Shown here: in pieces, positions 11,373-24,749 of the stretch
How positions within the stretch are numbered: the first letter of the stretch is position 1
Layout: every line of letters starts with the position of its first letter
Assembly (NCBI GenBank): GCA_018806985.1
Contig: JADANN010000034.1
Span: 372,001-436,000, forward strand
Source: Angiostrongylus vasorum
Lineage: Eukaryota; Nematoda; Chromadorea; Rhabditida; Metastrongylidae
DNA: 64,000 nucleotides
Direction: 5' to 3'
Notes under the pieces: generated by a model
Database searches by the model: none
Told to the model about the DNA's origin: nothing
What the model saw: the letters and a program-made list of their open reading frames with translations, nothing else
Made by a program: the position numbers and the translations under genes

Positions 11373-14300
11373 ATGGTCCCTGACACTATTCCTCACAAAC
11401 GGGCTCCTGAACAAAGGTTTCAGTTTTCATTCATACTATTTTACCTATGTTGTGTTTTATTTGAAAACGATATTTGCTTGGGAAACAATTTGACTCCTTG
11501 CAATTGCAAACTTTAAAAAACGCGAAAGTGTCAAGAGTGTTAACTACGCACCATCAGTCCTAGTTATTTTGGGCTTTCGGCAATGTCACTAATTATTTAC
11601 TGGAAATTTGACGATACAGCATCTTTCAGGGTCTTTGTGAATCGTTCGCTTCGTATGGAGAAAATTAACTTCTTTGGTTTCGACATGGACTACACACTCG
11701 TTCGTGAGTTCTTATCTTTTTTATATGTTTAATTTTTTACATGTTTCATTAATTATTCATCGAGAATTTAACAATACAATGTCTTCCAGTCCAGTCGGAT
11801 GACTTACCATTGTACCGAACACTTTCCATGAGTGCACTATGGTCCAGGTTTTTTTGTTTCCACAATTAGATGATGCGGTGTGTTCAGGTCTACGTAATAA
11901 CCAGACGTCAAGGGAAATTAGTGTCAGAATGGATCACCGTCAGCCATCAATTCCACCCACAGTAGCTCTAGGCATAAATTTACTCGATGACGGATAATGT
12001 CACCATTTAGATATGTCGCGTGACATACCTGCTCTGATCACACCAGGGACGTGAAGATCATCACACTTTTTCCGTGAAACGCCGTGTTTTCATAGGGCGT
12101 AACGACCGGTAAATCGCCGAGCTAGATCTCTGTTGGAGATTGGTATAATCACAGGCAAATTATCCGGTTCCCCAGAAATGCACGAGACGCTTATTTGTTG
12201 GAAATGATTCCAAGCTGCCTGTATGTGCTTCTGGATCACTGCAACATACGATCCGTACATACGTGATACCCCTGTACATACGTACACGAATATGAGTACA
12301 TGTTTACGGGAGGAATAATTCACTGTGCTAGAGCAAATGTAGAGTGTCCATCTTTCGAATTCGCCTGCATCTTGGACCACGTATGTGGTCTTTTTTGTTA
12401 GCGTTTAACCATCGTCTTTATACCTTTATATAACAGTGGATCTAATCGAATGTGTTATATTTCAGAGTATAAGTCTCCAGATCTCGAAATCTTAGCATTT
12501 GACTTGGCCGTGCAACGACTTATCGACATAGGATATCCAGAAGGAATTCGTAAATTCAAATATGACCCAATATTTCCAGTTCGAGGACTGTGGTTCGATT
12601 ATTCGTATGGAAATCTTCTAAAAGTTGATGGATTTGGCAATATCTTGGTTGGCATGCACGGGTTTAAATTTCTGAAAGCGTCAGCAGTTTACTACATTGA
12701 GGTCATACAAAAGTTGACCTTGCTACACGCATAATTTGGTTTAGGGCAGAAATTGAGGAAATGTATCCGAACAGATACCTACAGTTGTCTGAGTCTCGTG
12801 TGTTCGTACTCAATACGTTGTTCAATTTGCCGGAGACCCACCTGCTTGCTTATCTTATCGACTTTTTCGATACCCATCTGGATTATACGCCGTGCGTTTT
12901 TCTTTTTTCGATCTACCAGTACAGTAATTATCAGTATAATCGCAGAGCTATTCGATTCGCTTGAATAATCGGTGAAGACAAATGGACATGTCTTTAGATG
13001 GAGTTTGTCACAACAGATAAAATACTTCCATGCTATGAATCGTGGATGTGTACAAAGTATCACTGTCATATTTGCGCCTTCATTGTAATTCTTCTTTCAA
13101 GTGCAGTGACAAATTGCATTCTTGTTACTAAACTTAGAGACTGGATGCTTACTTTGATACTTGGCTACTCTGTTCCAACGAAAAATCATTCAGATCGTAG
13201 TATGCTTTCCGTTTAATTAGTGATTTCATGGTGTTTTGAAGCAGTCGTGCTAGAGCTTTCAACAGCCTAAATTGGAATGGCTATCATTATAGCTTTGCGT
13301 TTTTCATCTTGCTTGAAGTAATGGTTACCACAAAACAATGTAGTAGGCTTTTTTCTAAATATTCGAATTTATACGAATTCAGCTCACTTGTGCAATATTC
13401 TGTCAAAACATTCTCGAAGTTTTCACAAGGCGAGTTCTAATAAGATCGGTTTTTCAAACATCTGCGTAAGGATTCAACTTGGTTTACTGAACGTCACTTC
13501 AAAATGAATTTCATTTTGTTTTGTAGAAAGTGAACTTTCTCAATGCCGGTGTGCTATCTCTTGTTGAACTCATAATAGTCGTTTCGATGGTCATTAGGGT
13601 TGTTTGCTCTCTTACGATAACAACGATAACGTTAAGGAATCTTCTTGTTAATTCGTTCCTTTGAGAGGAAATTTTTTCGCAAGCACATTTTCGTATTCGT
13701 TATCGATAGTCAGATGTATCGGTAAGAGTGATAAGATGTTTATAAAAAAGTAGACATACGACAGACGAGACAGACATGCACAGGGAACTGTGAAATATGG
13801 CGCCATACTTAATTACTAGGGATACTTGGACGGCCCATCCTCGCTGGTTGTGCGGTTCCCAGCATAATTCCTATTTTTCGGAGTTTTACTGGATTAGCCA
13901 TTGTGTTTCCCTGGAGTCCCGAGGTCAGTCTGCCCAAAGTCTACCCTCAGTGATCGCCCTTGTGGATCAGAGGGAGATTTGCCACCATGCAACTAGTTTA
14001 ATACCAGGACGGTGGTGGATTATGGTATTGGTTTACTCTTATCTGGGTTTCCAGGTGGAAGCTTCGGGCTTTTTCTCAGCTTGGGAGACCCTGCTGGGGA
14101 TGAATCCCCACGCTCAACATTGCAGTCCGACACGCAAGAACACCTAACCACGATGACGCAGTAAGCCGTTGGGAGAGTATGACGCCATAAGCACTCGAAA
14201 TAACTTTCCTTTATGATATCGATAATGGTCTTAGGAAAGATCGCATCATTTGGAACCAAAAAAATTGTCGGAAAGTCGTCAGAGAATCCCAATCAAATCG

Positions 14301-17300
14301 AAAGAAAACTAACTAATAACTAATTTATTTCTTGTTACAGTTGATTGAAAAGTGAATTCATATGCAAATGAATGGATGACCAGTACGTTTTAGGCTAGAG
14401 GACAAAACTGGTCTGCGTGGTGGTGATGTCCTAATGTCATACAAGTCAATCTTTCATGATTGCCGTAGTGCCATCGACTGGGTGCACCTAGAGGTATTGT
14501 TATCGTTATATAATTGGTCATTGAGACACTATCAAAGGACCGGATTCCTTAAAATAAAAAAATGGAACTGAGTTTTAGTTTTTTGTAGTTCATATGAATA
14601 TCTGAAAATATGACGTTGGCCATCATGGCTCATAGCAGCTGATTTGTATCCACATTCCCGTGCAGTTCGCGAGTTCATCTTTCCTCTTATCATCACGATG
14701 TCTTTTTAATTGGTGTCGCAGTGACTGAATTTTATGGGCTCGTTTTGATCACAAATGAGTTATTGCCATGGGGCTTCATATTTTACATCTTTTCACAGTG
14801 TTTTTTATGCTTGGTTTATCGACTGGAATTCTGTCCGCTTTTACCATGATTTGTGACCGTGGTTGAGCTTCAATTTGTTTGACAGATCACTCGTCGAATC
14901 TCGTGTTTAGGAATTCCAGGTCACATAGACTCTAACAGAATTCGCACCACCAATGGAAATTACATGGAGTGACTCGAAAAATAACTGTTCACCCTATCCA
15001 CGTTTTCTCTTTCTTCAGGCTATCGAACGTCTGGAATATGTGGTACTAAGAAGAACACTTGTTACCCAAGCCAAAGTCTCTTACGTATGCGACGTCTCTC
15101 TGCATTGATTCCTTTGGTGAAAATTTTTAAGTTCAGCATGGTCATGGTCCGTAATCGCTGTTTTTCCATCAGATTGTTTCAGTTTCGGTGACAACTGTTG
15201 GTGGTTTACACTCGTTTACACTCCTTTATTATGGTCAAGTCTTCAACATTATGAAGTCGTTCTGAAACCGTAGGTGGAGTAGTCAGCCTGCATTTGAACG
15301 AAAATAGGGCTTTTCCTCGTCATTGTTGAATAATGTTATGTTTTGGACAATTTGGCGCATTCAACATTAAGGTTTTTTTATTTCTTAGATATGATGTGCA
15401 TTGTCCGCTTTTTTAGATTTTGCGATGAATTCACGGCATCTTCTCATCAATAGCTGACTCACTTAATTCACTGAATGGCTGAATTCACTGATGCAAACTG
15501 CTCCACTCATGCGACATTACTTTTCTTTTTTTACATTTATCAACTACTTTGAATGGTATCATACGGTTCTCCATAACCCTAATTTGTTGATCACACCACT
15601 CATGAAATTATGGTGAGGACTCCTTCATAGTATCGTTTTGTAATTTTGTTTCATCTCTGCTCAACAACGATGGCCTTATTTTTTCTGTTGTGTCTCAGGA
15701 CGTTTTTCCGTCAACTTTATCTTACATCGGTATTGTCGGAGACGTGGATAAAAAAGTAATCACTGACGTCTTATCTTCTAGAATGGATGCTAGCTGTTTT
15801 TTAGCCTACGACGCCTTCATCTCTCATCTTATTAGCGTGCTGGTGAGGTTTGAAGCCTGTTGATGTGCCCGCGTAATTCTATTCTGCGTCTTATATTTTT
15901 TCACAGTTAGAATAGTGGTCATTAGCTTTTTTGCTGATCTCCTTTGTCAGCTTAGAAACCCATGTCAGCTGTTGAAATGCCTAACACAAGATTTGCCGAG
16001 ACGGTGATACTGTTTGCCAAGCCTTTGAACTCACAAGTCTGTTTGTAGTGCAACACTCATGTTTCAGTAAATTCAAAAACTAGCGAAGGCGATAGAACAA
16101 TATATAGTATTGAATGAGCGTCATAGAATTTGACTGTTTAATTATAATCTAATATCTGGACAGGATTGAGGGGAATGTTCGCAACTCTCTCCTTATATGT
16201 TCATCTTCAACGGAAGACGAGCTGTCCTCGTGGAATCCTATTTTACTCTACTCACCTTCGTTTCCTGCGAATTTCGTCCGGAAATTTGATTTTTGAAATT
16301 CCGACTGTAAGGCGGATGTAGTAGTTTACCGAAATTCGAAGTGACATCCTGAGTTTGTGATCATCCGTCGAGAGATTAGGGGCCGAGTGTGTTGTTTATT
16401 TCCAGCTTTAATACGCCGTATTATAAGAGGAATGTGAGCAAAGGAGAAGCGATAGGAACCACTGAATATCTGAAAAACCATGTTCGTATTTCCTGTAGTC
16501 GCTACATAATGTGGTGAAATGGAAGGCTATCATGTAAAAGATCTCATTCTTCAGGTTGTCCTATGATTGAGGTAAAAAATATCTTGCAGAGCAACATGAA
16601 AGAAATCATCCTCGCTAACGTGGAGAAGTACGTGTTGTACGATGATCGAGCAGCCTTATTATTACGACAATTACGCGAAGCTGGACGTCAAACATTTCTA
16701 CTGACAAATAGCGAGTACAGTTACACTAATGTGATTATTTCCTGATTAACATTAATCTCGCCAGATTTTTGGTGGAAAATAAGAAGGAAAGCCGTGTTCT
16801 TTTTTTTGTTGCAGAAAATGATGACTTTTATGCTTGGGAAGGAATGGCGATCGTTCTTTAACATTACCGTTGTGGACGCTCGGAAACCAAAATGGTTCGC
16901 AGAGGGTACAGTATTTCGTGAGGTGAGGTGGTGACTTCTCGGCTCAACTCATTATGCAGACTAATGTTTGGAGTCCATGAAAAAAGGCGAGATGGACGAT
17001 CATGGCCACATTCGCTTTTCACTGGTGAATTCGCTGAAGGATTTGGATTTTAAAAATGTGCTAGAATATCAAACGGTGGTCAACATCCATGTATTTTATC
17101 CCAAAACAATTTTTTGATGTAGTGATGGGCTTCCAGGGTATGAGAGTTGGATCTTTGAATCCAATCAACGATTAGATGGTAACTGACATTTTTCGTGATT
17201 CCACTTCTTCACAATAATCTCAAACTAGATAATTTTTTATTTAAGTTGGATGTAACTGCAAACTACACTATTAGGCGATAATATAAACATCGGCTTCTAA

Positions 17301-20300
17301 AATTTGCTTTGAAAGATGGACATCGAAATTCTGTTGTCATATCGATACTAGATATTTATCGTGAATTATGCATTTGTAAAATCAAGTACACAAACAACTT
17401 ACAATAAAACACTAATTATGATGCTGAGATATTTGCAAAACTCTGGACCGCAGGTGCCTATGGTGGGGGAACGAACGCGCTATTGTCCTTTCCGGGGAGT
17501 AACGCGTTCACCACCACACCATGCGAGGTCCTTCGTTTCGCCTATCTCTCAGCTAGTTTTCTATCTACCAGTGCCATCAACAATCGTCCGTTAATGGGAT
17601 TGATCTGAGAAGCACGAATCGGCGTTGAATACAGTTAAGCAGAGACTTTAATTGGAATCACAATGTTAACTTTTTTATTTGCTGCCTACTGTAATGCGCC
17701 ACTTCAGGATAAAGGGTAAGGAGATAGAAAGCAAACAAATTATTTTATTAATCCATTGCTATCGGAAAATCTATGAGATCCTGTCTAATTCATTGATTTA
17801 TCTTTCATCCAGATATTTAGTGTGCCATCTGAAATACAGATGGTTAATGGAAATAAAGTGGTTCTTGCGATAAAATAAGAAATGTCACAATATGTAACTT
17901 TCATCTGCTGCCTGTACTTTTTCTATGGCAGCGTAATGTGTGAAATATAAGCATAGGAATGCTGAGATATGAACAAACCTTAAAACCTCAGTTGGGGTTC
18001 AGAATCCGCGATTACCCTTTCCACTGGTTCACGTGCCATCCATAATTTGTGCTCTCTAGATCATTCCCGTTGATAGTGATTGCTGATACCACCGATAGAG
18101 TAAACAGAGCCTGTCTGGGTGAGAAATAAAATCACCTACTCATTAAAATGTGTTTCTAACAGAAGAGTGGGAAGTAAAACTTTGGCAGCTTCAGAGCACT
18201 TTAACTGTGTTATAACAATATAGAAATGCTTTTATTATTATGTTAGGTGCTTAGCTGTTGACACAAACCAAATTTTAGCATGGTGCAAAAAACTTGTTTT
18301 TTTAAGCTGAGTGACTTCGTAGTTCTTGAGATTTTAAGTGCTGTTTTATTTTCCGTTAGGAAATTGTCGTAATTAATTGGATTGCTTTGTTCGCCATAGT
18401 TTACTGTAACTTGGGGCAGAGTGGCCAGGTTGATCTCGGGACTCCAGAGAAACACAATGGCTAAACCAGCAGGACTCGGAAAAATGGAGAATATGATGGG
18501 GCCCGCACACCCAGTGAGGACGAGCTGCATAAGTATCTAAGTATCAAAGTTTACTGCAGGTGTTTGGTGTTTTTTTTTCTTTTTTTTTGCAAAACTGTAG
18601 ACCGCAGTTGTCTGCGATGGGGAGCGAACGAGCTATTACCCTTTCCGGGGTTATCGCGATCACCATCACACCATGCAGATCCTTCGTTTCGCCCGTCTGT
18701 CAGCTAGTTTTCTATCGATCAGTGCCGTCAGCAATCACCCGTCGACGGGATTGATCTGGGAGCTCAAATCGGTAGTGAACCCAGTTTAGCTGACGCTCTA
18801 GTCCAACCGAGCATGATGATGGGGGTGGTGAACGCGACAACCCCCGGAAAAGGTAATGGCGCGTTCGTTACCCACCGTGGACACCTGCGGTCTGGAGTAT
18901 TGCAAATTTCTCAGCATTATTGTGGTTGTATCACATAGACAGTAAATAAAAAAGTTAAAATTGTTTCGTTTTTATTTTATCATTCTGAACATTGTGTTCG
19001 TTAGTTTGAATTCAGTGATTGCAGGTCGATACTTCCACTGGTGCTGTTAAACTTGGATTTCATACGGGTCCATTGAAGGAGGGTGTTGTGTACTCTGGAG
19101 GTAGTAACATTCACTAACCGTTTGCCCTTTAACACTCCGTATTTTTGATCCGATTCTGACTTATAGAATTTCAGGCTCATGTGATGCCTTTCATAAAATC
19201 GTGAAGGCTCGTGGTAAAGATGTGCTGTACATTGGTGATCATATCTTTGGTGATGTACTGAGGTAGGATCTCCTATTTCTTCTTTCGCTTGCCTTTTATC
19301 TTTCATTTTTTGTGAATATAACGAATATGCAGTTTTCCTACATTTCCGTTGTTTCAAAACACATTAGAATAGAAGAACTCAGATAAAGATGTAAAAATAT
19401 GAGGTTTTTATAGTAGGTCCATTATTTGTACATTTAACGGCTTCCCACTTCAGAACCGTACGTCACTGACGCCAGCGTGCTGGATTTAAATTAATGATTG
19501 TCATGACGAAACAACCTTGTGCAGAATTATCACCTTGTTTGCCATAAATAATCCTAATTTTTTTGGCAGTGGTGAAAGTGTACCTTTTAGGTCAAAGAAA
19601 TCTCGTGGCTGGAGGACATTTTTGGTGGTTCCAGAGTTACATCACGAACTGACGGTTTGGACAGATCGTCGACCATTGTTCGAGCAGCTCAATGAACTTG
19701 ACAACACGTTGGCAGACATCTATAAAAACCTTGACGCGACAGCGAGAAGAAAACCGCAAATCCACACTATCCTTCAAAAAGTGAAGGTAGGCTTTCTTGC
19801 GCTTGTGAATTCTTCCACATGAAGAAGTTTTGATTCTTACTGATACCTTCTGGCCTTCATAAATTGTTTGTAATAAAAATAGAAGTCTAAGATTAGCTTT
19901 AACGATAACGCTAAGAGTTTACGATACAATTTAAGACAATCCACCGCTATCATTTGATAGCTAGATGAGTCAATTTGTCAATTATTTAGTTCCTACTACC
20001 TACATTCGTTTTGCTGCTTTGTAACCATCGTCCACTGGTTTTATGTTGATTACTGGTCGTGAAGAATTTTTCTCCTGATCTGTAGTTTGTGAAGTGAAAG
20101 AATTTTTGATGCTCTGCGACTCGGGTTTCGTCATTAAAACAGTGAATTCTGCGATTTATCAACCGACCACTCGCCACTCGTGGAAAATGTAACGTGTTGA
20201 ATCCTACGATCGTTACAATGTTTATTTAAGACTTTTTTGCCTCAAATTATCTTGTTATGTCAGTACTTATACTTTTGATGATAACTTACATACGAATGGA

Positions 20301-21921
20301 TTGCAGGCTACGAACACATTGCACTGAAATTGATCTTATTTTCAGAAACTTGCATAATAATAAGTAATGAAGTACGCATCTTGGAATTCTGATCCAAGTT
20401 GTCTTTTTTAGAGTATTGCGCATGAAATGGATCAGGAATATGGTGTTTTGGGATCACTTTTCCGCGCTGGATCACGCACCACTTTCTTTGCCTCCCAGGT
20501 GGAGAGGTATTTTTTCCAGTGTAGGATATCTTGATGTTCGCTACATTATTTAATGTTCTTAGGTATGTAAAGTGGTTCATTGATTGTCTTTGAATACTTG
20601 ACTCAGCTGTCTAGCTCAGTTCTGTTCTAGTACAAAAGGAGAATCAACATCTCCTAAGAGGAAATTTTGTTTGGCATTTCCAGATACGCTGATTTGTATG
20701 CCTCTTCCTGTTACAACTTAGTGCACTATCCGTCTTTCTACTTTTTCCGCGCTGCCATGCAACTTTTGCCTCATGAGAGTACTGTTGACCATGCATCGGT
20801 ACTGAACAGTTCCGATAAGGATTCAAACGCACGAAGACCATCCATTGGGCGGCAAGGTCTGATTTTTTACTGGGTTCTATTCGCGAATATAGCAATATAA
20901 AAGTTGGCCTTAGACTGGTAATTTTACTCAGTTCTTAATAATAATTGTGAGAACAAGAGTTTTCTTCCTCTTTGCCATATTCATTTAGTTATTGTTCTCT
21001 AAATTTTCTGGGACAATGTATACAAAACTTGCAGTCATAGGTGCTGTATGCCCCAAAAAGTTAGATGTTTTAGTTCGTCTTCAGGTAAATATGTACAAAT
21101 CTCAGTAGTTTTTCAAAGGACAGTAATCAGTCCTTGAAAACAAAGTACCTTTAATGCATCTAGCCAATAAGGGTAAAAAAAGGGGATAAAGCTCTCTGCC
21201 TTGATCAATCCCTGAGAGATGGGCCACGCATTCGACTTCATTAAGAATCGTTTGGAAGTGACTAAATACATATCTGGCTTTTTACAATGACTCGCGGCGA
21301 CCTACCGATGTATCAGTCCATTGCCAATATGCTCCCAGACAAGTTTGGTACCAATTTGCCGACCTCGGAGGGATGGAAGGCTTGATTAGCCTTGGGCGCG
21401 AGGACCGATTTCATCTGTGCGTTGCAGGTCGCCTCCGACCACTGCACCACACGCCCTCTTGGCAGTAGGTGTAGAAATTACACAGTATGTATTATTAACT
21501 TATAGTAGATTATTTTTACAGTTTATTCAATTGGCAGCTTTCCTATTATTCACGTAATATAACTAATTTTAAATGTAAAATGGTTTCGGTATCAAAACCC
21601 ACTACTTTTCAGTACGTGGCTGGGCAAAGAGCACGTCAAATGAGAACGAATTCTGCCACGAAGAAGAAGAAGATGAGCAGTCTACCAGTGACGGCGAGGT
21701 CTTGTGTAATTTCGATTTTTTCTATCCTCTTTTTTGTCATATTGTAAAGGATTCAAGTATGAATGGTATGATTTAAAGTAGAGAATGAGACTGCCAACTT
21801 TCAGTCAAGAACGCTTGTGCATTCGAAGTCGTTCAGTGATGACGTCAGAGAACACGAAGTTGCTGATACTGATGTAGTTGTTGTTTCGCCTGCGTACGTC
21901 GAACAAGAGCATCAAATGTAA
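11373..21921 (+). CDS. NT5C2: Cytosolic purine 5'-nucleotidase (NT5C2/cN-II family), 14 exons, complete
   Basis: Hydrolyses purine 5'-monophosphates (IMP, GMP) in the cytosol; HAD superfamily. Exons: 11373-11416, 11630-11703, 12466-12679, 12745-12891, 14394-14493, 16590-16730, 16815-16922, 19025-19103, 19175-19262, 19591-19786, 20412-20506, 20684-20856, 21613-21698, 21805-21921. They total 1,662 nt, 553 aa plus TAA, close to the roughly 560 aa of the human enzyme. All introns are GT-AG and phases agree throughout. Visible motifs: nucleophile motif GFDMDYT (Asp33, Asp35), TNSEY (Thr232-Tyr236), DARKP (Lys264) and GDHIFGD (Asp324, Asp329). The C-terminus is acidic (HEEEEDE), as in the vertebrate enzyme. 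The start ATG at 11373 has an in-frame TGA 36 nt upstream at 11337, and exon 1 joins exon 2 through a split Arg codon. The loop after TNSEY is shorter than in human. Exon 2 and 3 boundaries were chosen from similarity to the known family sequence. Introns 4, 7 and 12 hold repeats. Confidence 0.95.
13815..14165 (+). repeat. Interspersed repeat R3 copy in nucleotidase intron 4
   Basis: A family of about 350-400 nt. It begins ATACTTGGACGGCCCATCCT, with CTGGTTGTGCGGTTCCCAGC, then CCAGGACGGTGGTGGATTAT, CTCAGCTTGGGAGACCCTGC and an end AAGAACACCTAACCACGATG. No protein family recognised; probably a non-autonomous element. Confidence 0.7.
17415..17690 (-). repeat. SINE-like family S1 copy in nucleotidase intron 7
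   Basis: Shows CTCTGGACCGCAGGTGCC, GAACGAACGCGCTATTG and AACGCGTTCACCACCACACC on the + strand, i.e. the S1 head reversed. A second tail piece (TTTTTTATTTGCTGCCTACTG) follows at 17,668. Confidence 0.68.
17895..18125 (-). repeat. SINE-like family S1b copy in nucleotidase intron 7
   Basis: Tail side CTGCTGCCTGTACTT near 17,908, then GGTTCAGAATCCGCGATTACC (B-box region reversed) near 17,995 and the A-box region near 18,030. Confidence 0.62.
18408..18545 (-). repeat. R3 repeat, start only, in nucleotidase intron 7
   Basis: CTCGGGACTCCAGAGAAACA, GGCTAAACCAGCAGGACTCG and CACCCAGTGAGGACGAGCTG match the first third of R3 in reverse, ending with TAAGTATCAAAG. Confidence 0.65.
18585..18765 (-). repeat. 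SINE-like family S1 copy in nucleotidase intron 7
   Basis: Reversed S1 with CTGTAGACCGCAGTTGTCTG, GAACGAGCTATTACCC and CACCATCACACCATGC. Forms an inverted pair with the copy starting at 18,800. Confidence 0.68.
18800..18960 (+). repeat. SINE-like family S1 copy in nucleotidase intron 7
   Basis: Forward S1: GGTGGTGAACGCGACAACC, GCGCGTTCGTTACCC, CACCTGCGGTCTGGAG, then tail CAGTAAATAAAAAAGTTAA. Complementary to the reversed copy just upstream. Confidence 0.7.
21185..21462 (-). repeat. SINE-like family S2 copy in nucleotidase intron 12
   Basis: On the minus strand the head is GTGTGGTGCAGTGGTCGGAGG (excellent tRNA A box), then GAAATCGGTCC (weak B box), GCCTTCCATCCCTCC and a 3' end with TCGAATGC..CTCAGGGATTGATCAAGG. 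Length about 275 nt. Confidence 0.72.
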
Positions 21922-21930
21922 TCAAACGAA

Positions 21931-21936
21931 AATAAA
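21931..21936 (+). promoter_or_regulatory. Candidate poly(A) signal of the nucleotidase gene
   Basis: A canonical AATAAA begins 10 nt after the TAA stop of the last nucleotidase exon. If used, the 3' UTR would be only about 25-30 nt. Another AATAAA lies near 22,346 and could serve instead. Confidence 0.45.
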
Positions 21937-21939
21937 AGC

Positions 21940-24745
21940 TAGGAATATGAAGCAGATAGTGGCGTTATTTATGCACGGCTGACGAGTTGTGAAGCAGGCA
22001 GGTCGGACGATGTCGACGGATCGACGAACCAGGCTCGACTGGCGATTTTCTGCTCGTTGGATTATAGCTTTATTTTCATTGATATGCAAATAATGTTATA
22101 TCATGTTATAAAATTTTCCGTTTGCGCCTTATTTCCGCAACTCTTACCGGTTGACTTTGTTCTCACTTTGGAAATGTTGTGTTATAATTGGAAATGATTC
22201 TTGATCTTATCACTATTTATTAAGTTCTAGATAAAAAGCTAACAAAAGAGCGGTGATATTTTAGAAGAAGGATTAAATTTCTAATAGTGATATACGTGAT
22301 CTTTCTAACCGAACTTTTCCAGTTGTTGTTATAATGACCGAAGGTGAATAAATATTGTTCGTTCTAGCAGCGATTAGTTCATCTTATTGATTACTTGGAA
22401 ATTTTGTTGTATCTGTGTGCTGTTCCTAGCTACTTTTTCATGTACATCATGAGTTCTTTTGTTTTTTTAACAATGCTTTACCTGCACTATTTTAATAAGC
22501 GATTGGTAAACATTTAGTAGAACAACGCGAAATAACTCACTCAACGATGTCGCTATTGTAATTCTTACCTTTTCCACATCTCTTATTCCATTGTCATTGA
22601 GTCTCCATCAAAATTGGCTAATAATGTTTCATTTCTATTTATTGAGAAGATTCATGCTGACAATACTTTCAGTGCTTTCTTTTTTCCCTTGTTATGGTTT
22701 CATAGCACTGCAAGTAGAACTGAGTTATTCAAATCCGGAATGAGTATGGTGTATTTTTCCTGATTTCTGGCACTTACGAATCTCGCATTAGGTTTATAAA
22801 AACTAGGGAATATAAAAAGTTTTGTCTGCCTCAACATTTTTTCACGAGCAGTGGTTGTGAAGTAATCTCATTTTACTTCAGTAGAGGATATGAAGAAAAT
22901 GTCAAATGTGCCATGATTCTGTTTTGCTTATAAAAAGCTTCACACGTTAGTTACCTAGTGAACTAGTAAAAGAACTCTTAGTTATGTTGTTTGATTGATT
23001 GTCCTACATATTGTTGCTATCTTAGCCTTAATGAATATAGTGGAGCTAGCAGCTTTTCGTCATCATTAACGACACATCGGGTTATATATGGTTGAACACA
23101 ATCATCTTGACATTATTTTGATAACTACTGGAAGGAGAAGCAGACTTTTCAACAACTCGTTTAAAAACTCGTTTAGCGTGTGTAGCTGAACTAAAAGTTG
23201 TTCATAATAAACTGATGTATTCCTGGTTCCTCATTTATGTCACTGAACTGAAGATTTTCCATTTCACCAGTTACGTATATGTAGATTTAACAGTCGGTAT
23301 GATGAGGCACTTAGCTGGACAGAGAGAAATGTACACCGTAGGGAAGTGTCTTAGATAGCTCACGAGGTCATGGTTGAGACAGTAAAGAAGGCAAAAGAAA
23401 AAAGCAGTTATGTGCATCACCTCGAGATTTCAACGCTACACAATCAGAGTAAAAGTGCAGTCGGTGTTTTCGAATGCACAAGTGAAGCTATTTTGTTTCA
23501 CTCTAACAAAACGCAGTGAAAAGTCAAGAGTTTTAACCTCCTCTGAGTGTCGAGGAAAATCGATAGTCTGGCATATTTCAATACTTCAAATATCAAGTTC
23601 ACCGGAGAAATCGTGTTCGGCTGAACGATAGTTACGAAGCAAATCCCTTCACTGACTGTGTTCCAGAAATAAGTAGCAGCAGGAAGGGCCCGACGTAATA
23701 ATTACAGTTCTCGCCGAACATATTGAACGATGAAGATCTTGTCTAACGTCTTCTATGGTAAAACTCGATAGAGTACCCCTTGTATGCTAACCCCACCACG
23801 CAACGGCACATTACTACTCACTTTGGTAGTCTCTCACCAAAGCACTTAAGAAAGAACCTCTCTGCTAATGAAAAAACCTGATGTTCCTCATATTCCTAGA
23901 GCAAGTGGAGCTCCATCGAGCATTTCTGGAGCTGGACAATGGATAAAGAGTTTCTTAGTGTTCGTTCGACTTGCTCAATTATTAGCAAGACTACACGTGA
24001 TGAAAAAAGATATTGAAGTCTGTGCAATAATATCTGGAATACAAAATATGCTTTTCATTGAGCTTTTCAGCGCATGATCGCAACAATTCCAAAACATGTC
24101 ACAAGGTGCTTGGTGGCTTGCATAGCTCTATCGCACGTGTGATAGAGCTTTTATATTGCTAGGCACTATTAAATGAAGCAATGAATGACCATCCACGCAT
24201 CCAACCCAGCCGCTTGTTCCCAATCCGGTTGGCCGTAACAGAATTCGTCTACGAATAACAGAGCAGAGAATTCGACTACGAATAACAGAGCACTCAGTCG
24301 TCTATCCGCTGATCCATGTAAATTATTGTTTGAAACAATTGAGACAATATCACATTAGAAGTATGAGTAGCAATGTGGTTGTTGAGCCGAGCATCCTGTA
24401 TGAGATTGATGGATAACATATGATGAAAACAAGACGACGAAAAGAAACCTAACAAAGCTTGTACTGCAAAATCGTGCAAAGTTAATAGCCTGAAAAAGAG
24501 ATCGATTGCATCACTTTTCACTATAGCTTAAAACTTGGGTGATCTCTTGCAGATCTTTATGTTGTTGTTAAACAGGAATGGTGTCAGTTTCATTTGCATC
24601 ATTGTTATCATTGTTTGAACTAACCGATGCGTCGCAGCACTTCAAGGCTTTCCGATCTCGATGCGTCTGTACTACAAAAAGGTAATGGAATTCCACCGTG
24701 TTATTTTTGGAAATCCAACTAAAACACGGTATCGGGCAGATTTAA
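21940..24745. other. No recognisable feature apart from a 27 nt tandem repeat
   Basis: Intergenic-type AT-rich sequence downstream of the nucleotidase. No exons with good splice sites and no repeat-family match. Confidence 0.45.
24241..24292 (+). repeat. 27 nt tandem duplication
   Basis: Two copies of a 27 nt unit beginning GAATTCG and containing CTACGAATAACAGAGCA, differing by one base. Confidence 0.85.
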
Positions 24746-24749
24746 AGGG

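Noticed and set aside
12680..12734. Read-through of nucleotidase exon 3 past 12,679
   Set aside because: Donor GTCAGC at 12,680 gives the correct phase and aligns [12 protein letters not shown] with the family; the extension ends in a stop.
16563..16589. Upstream extension of nucleotidase exon 6 from the ATG at 16,563
   Set aside because: An internal acceptor (CTTGCAG, ending 16,589) restores phase 0 and family alignment ([12 protein letters not shown]); the upstream codons do not fit.
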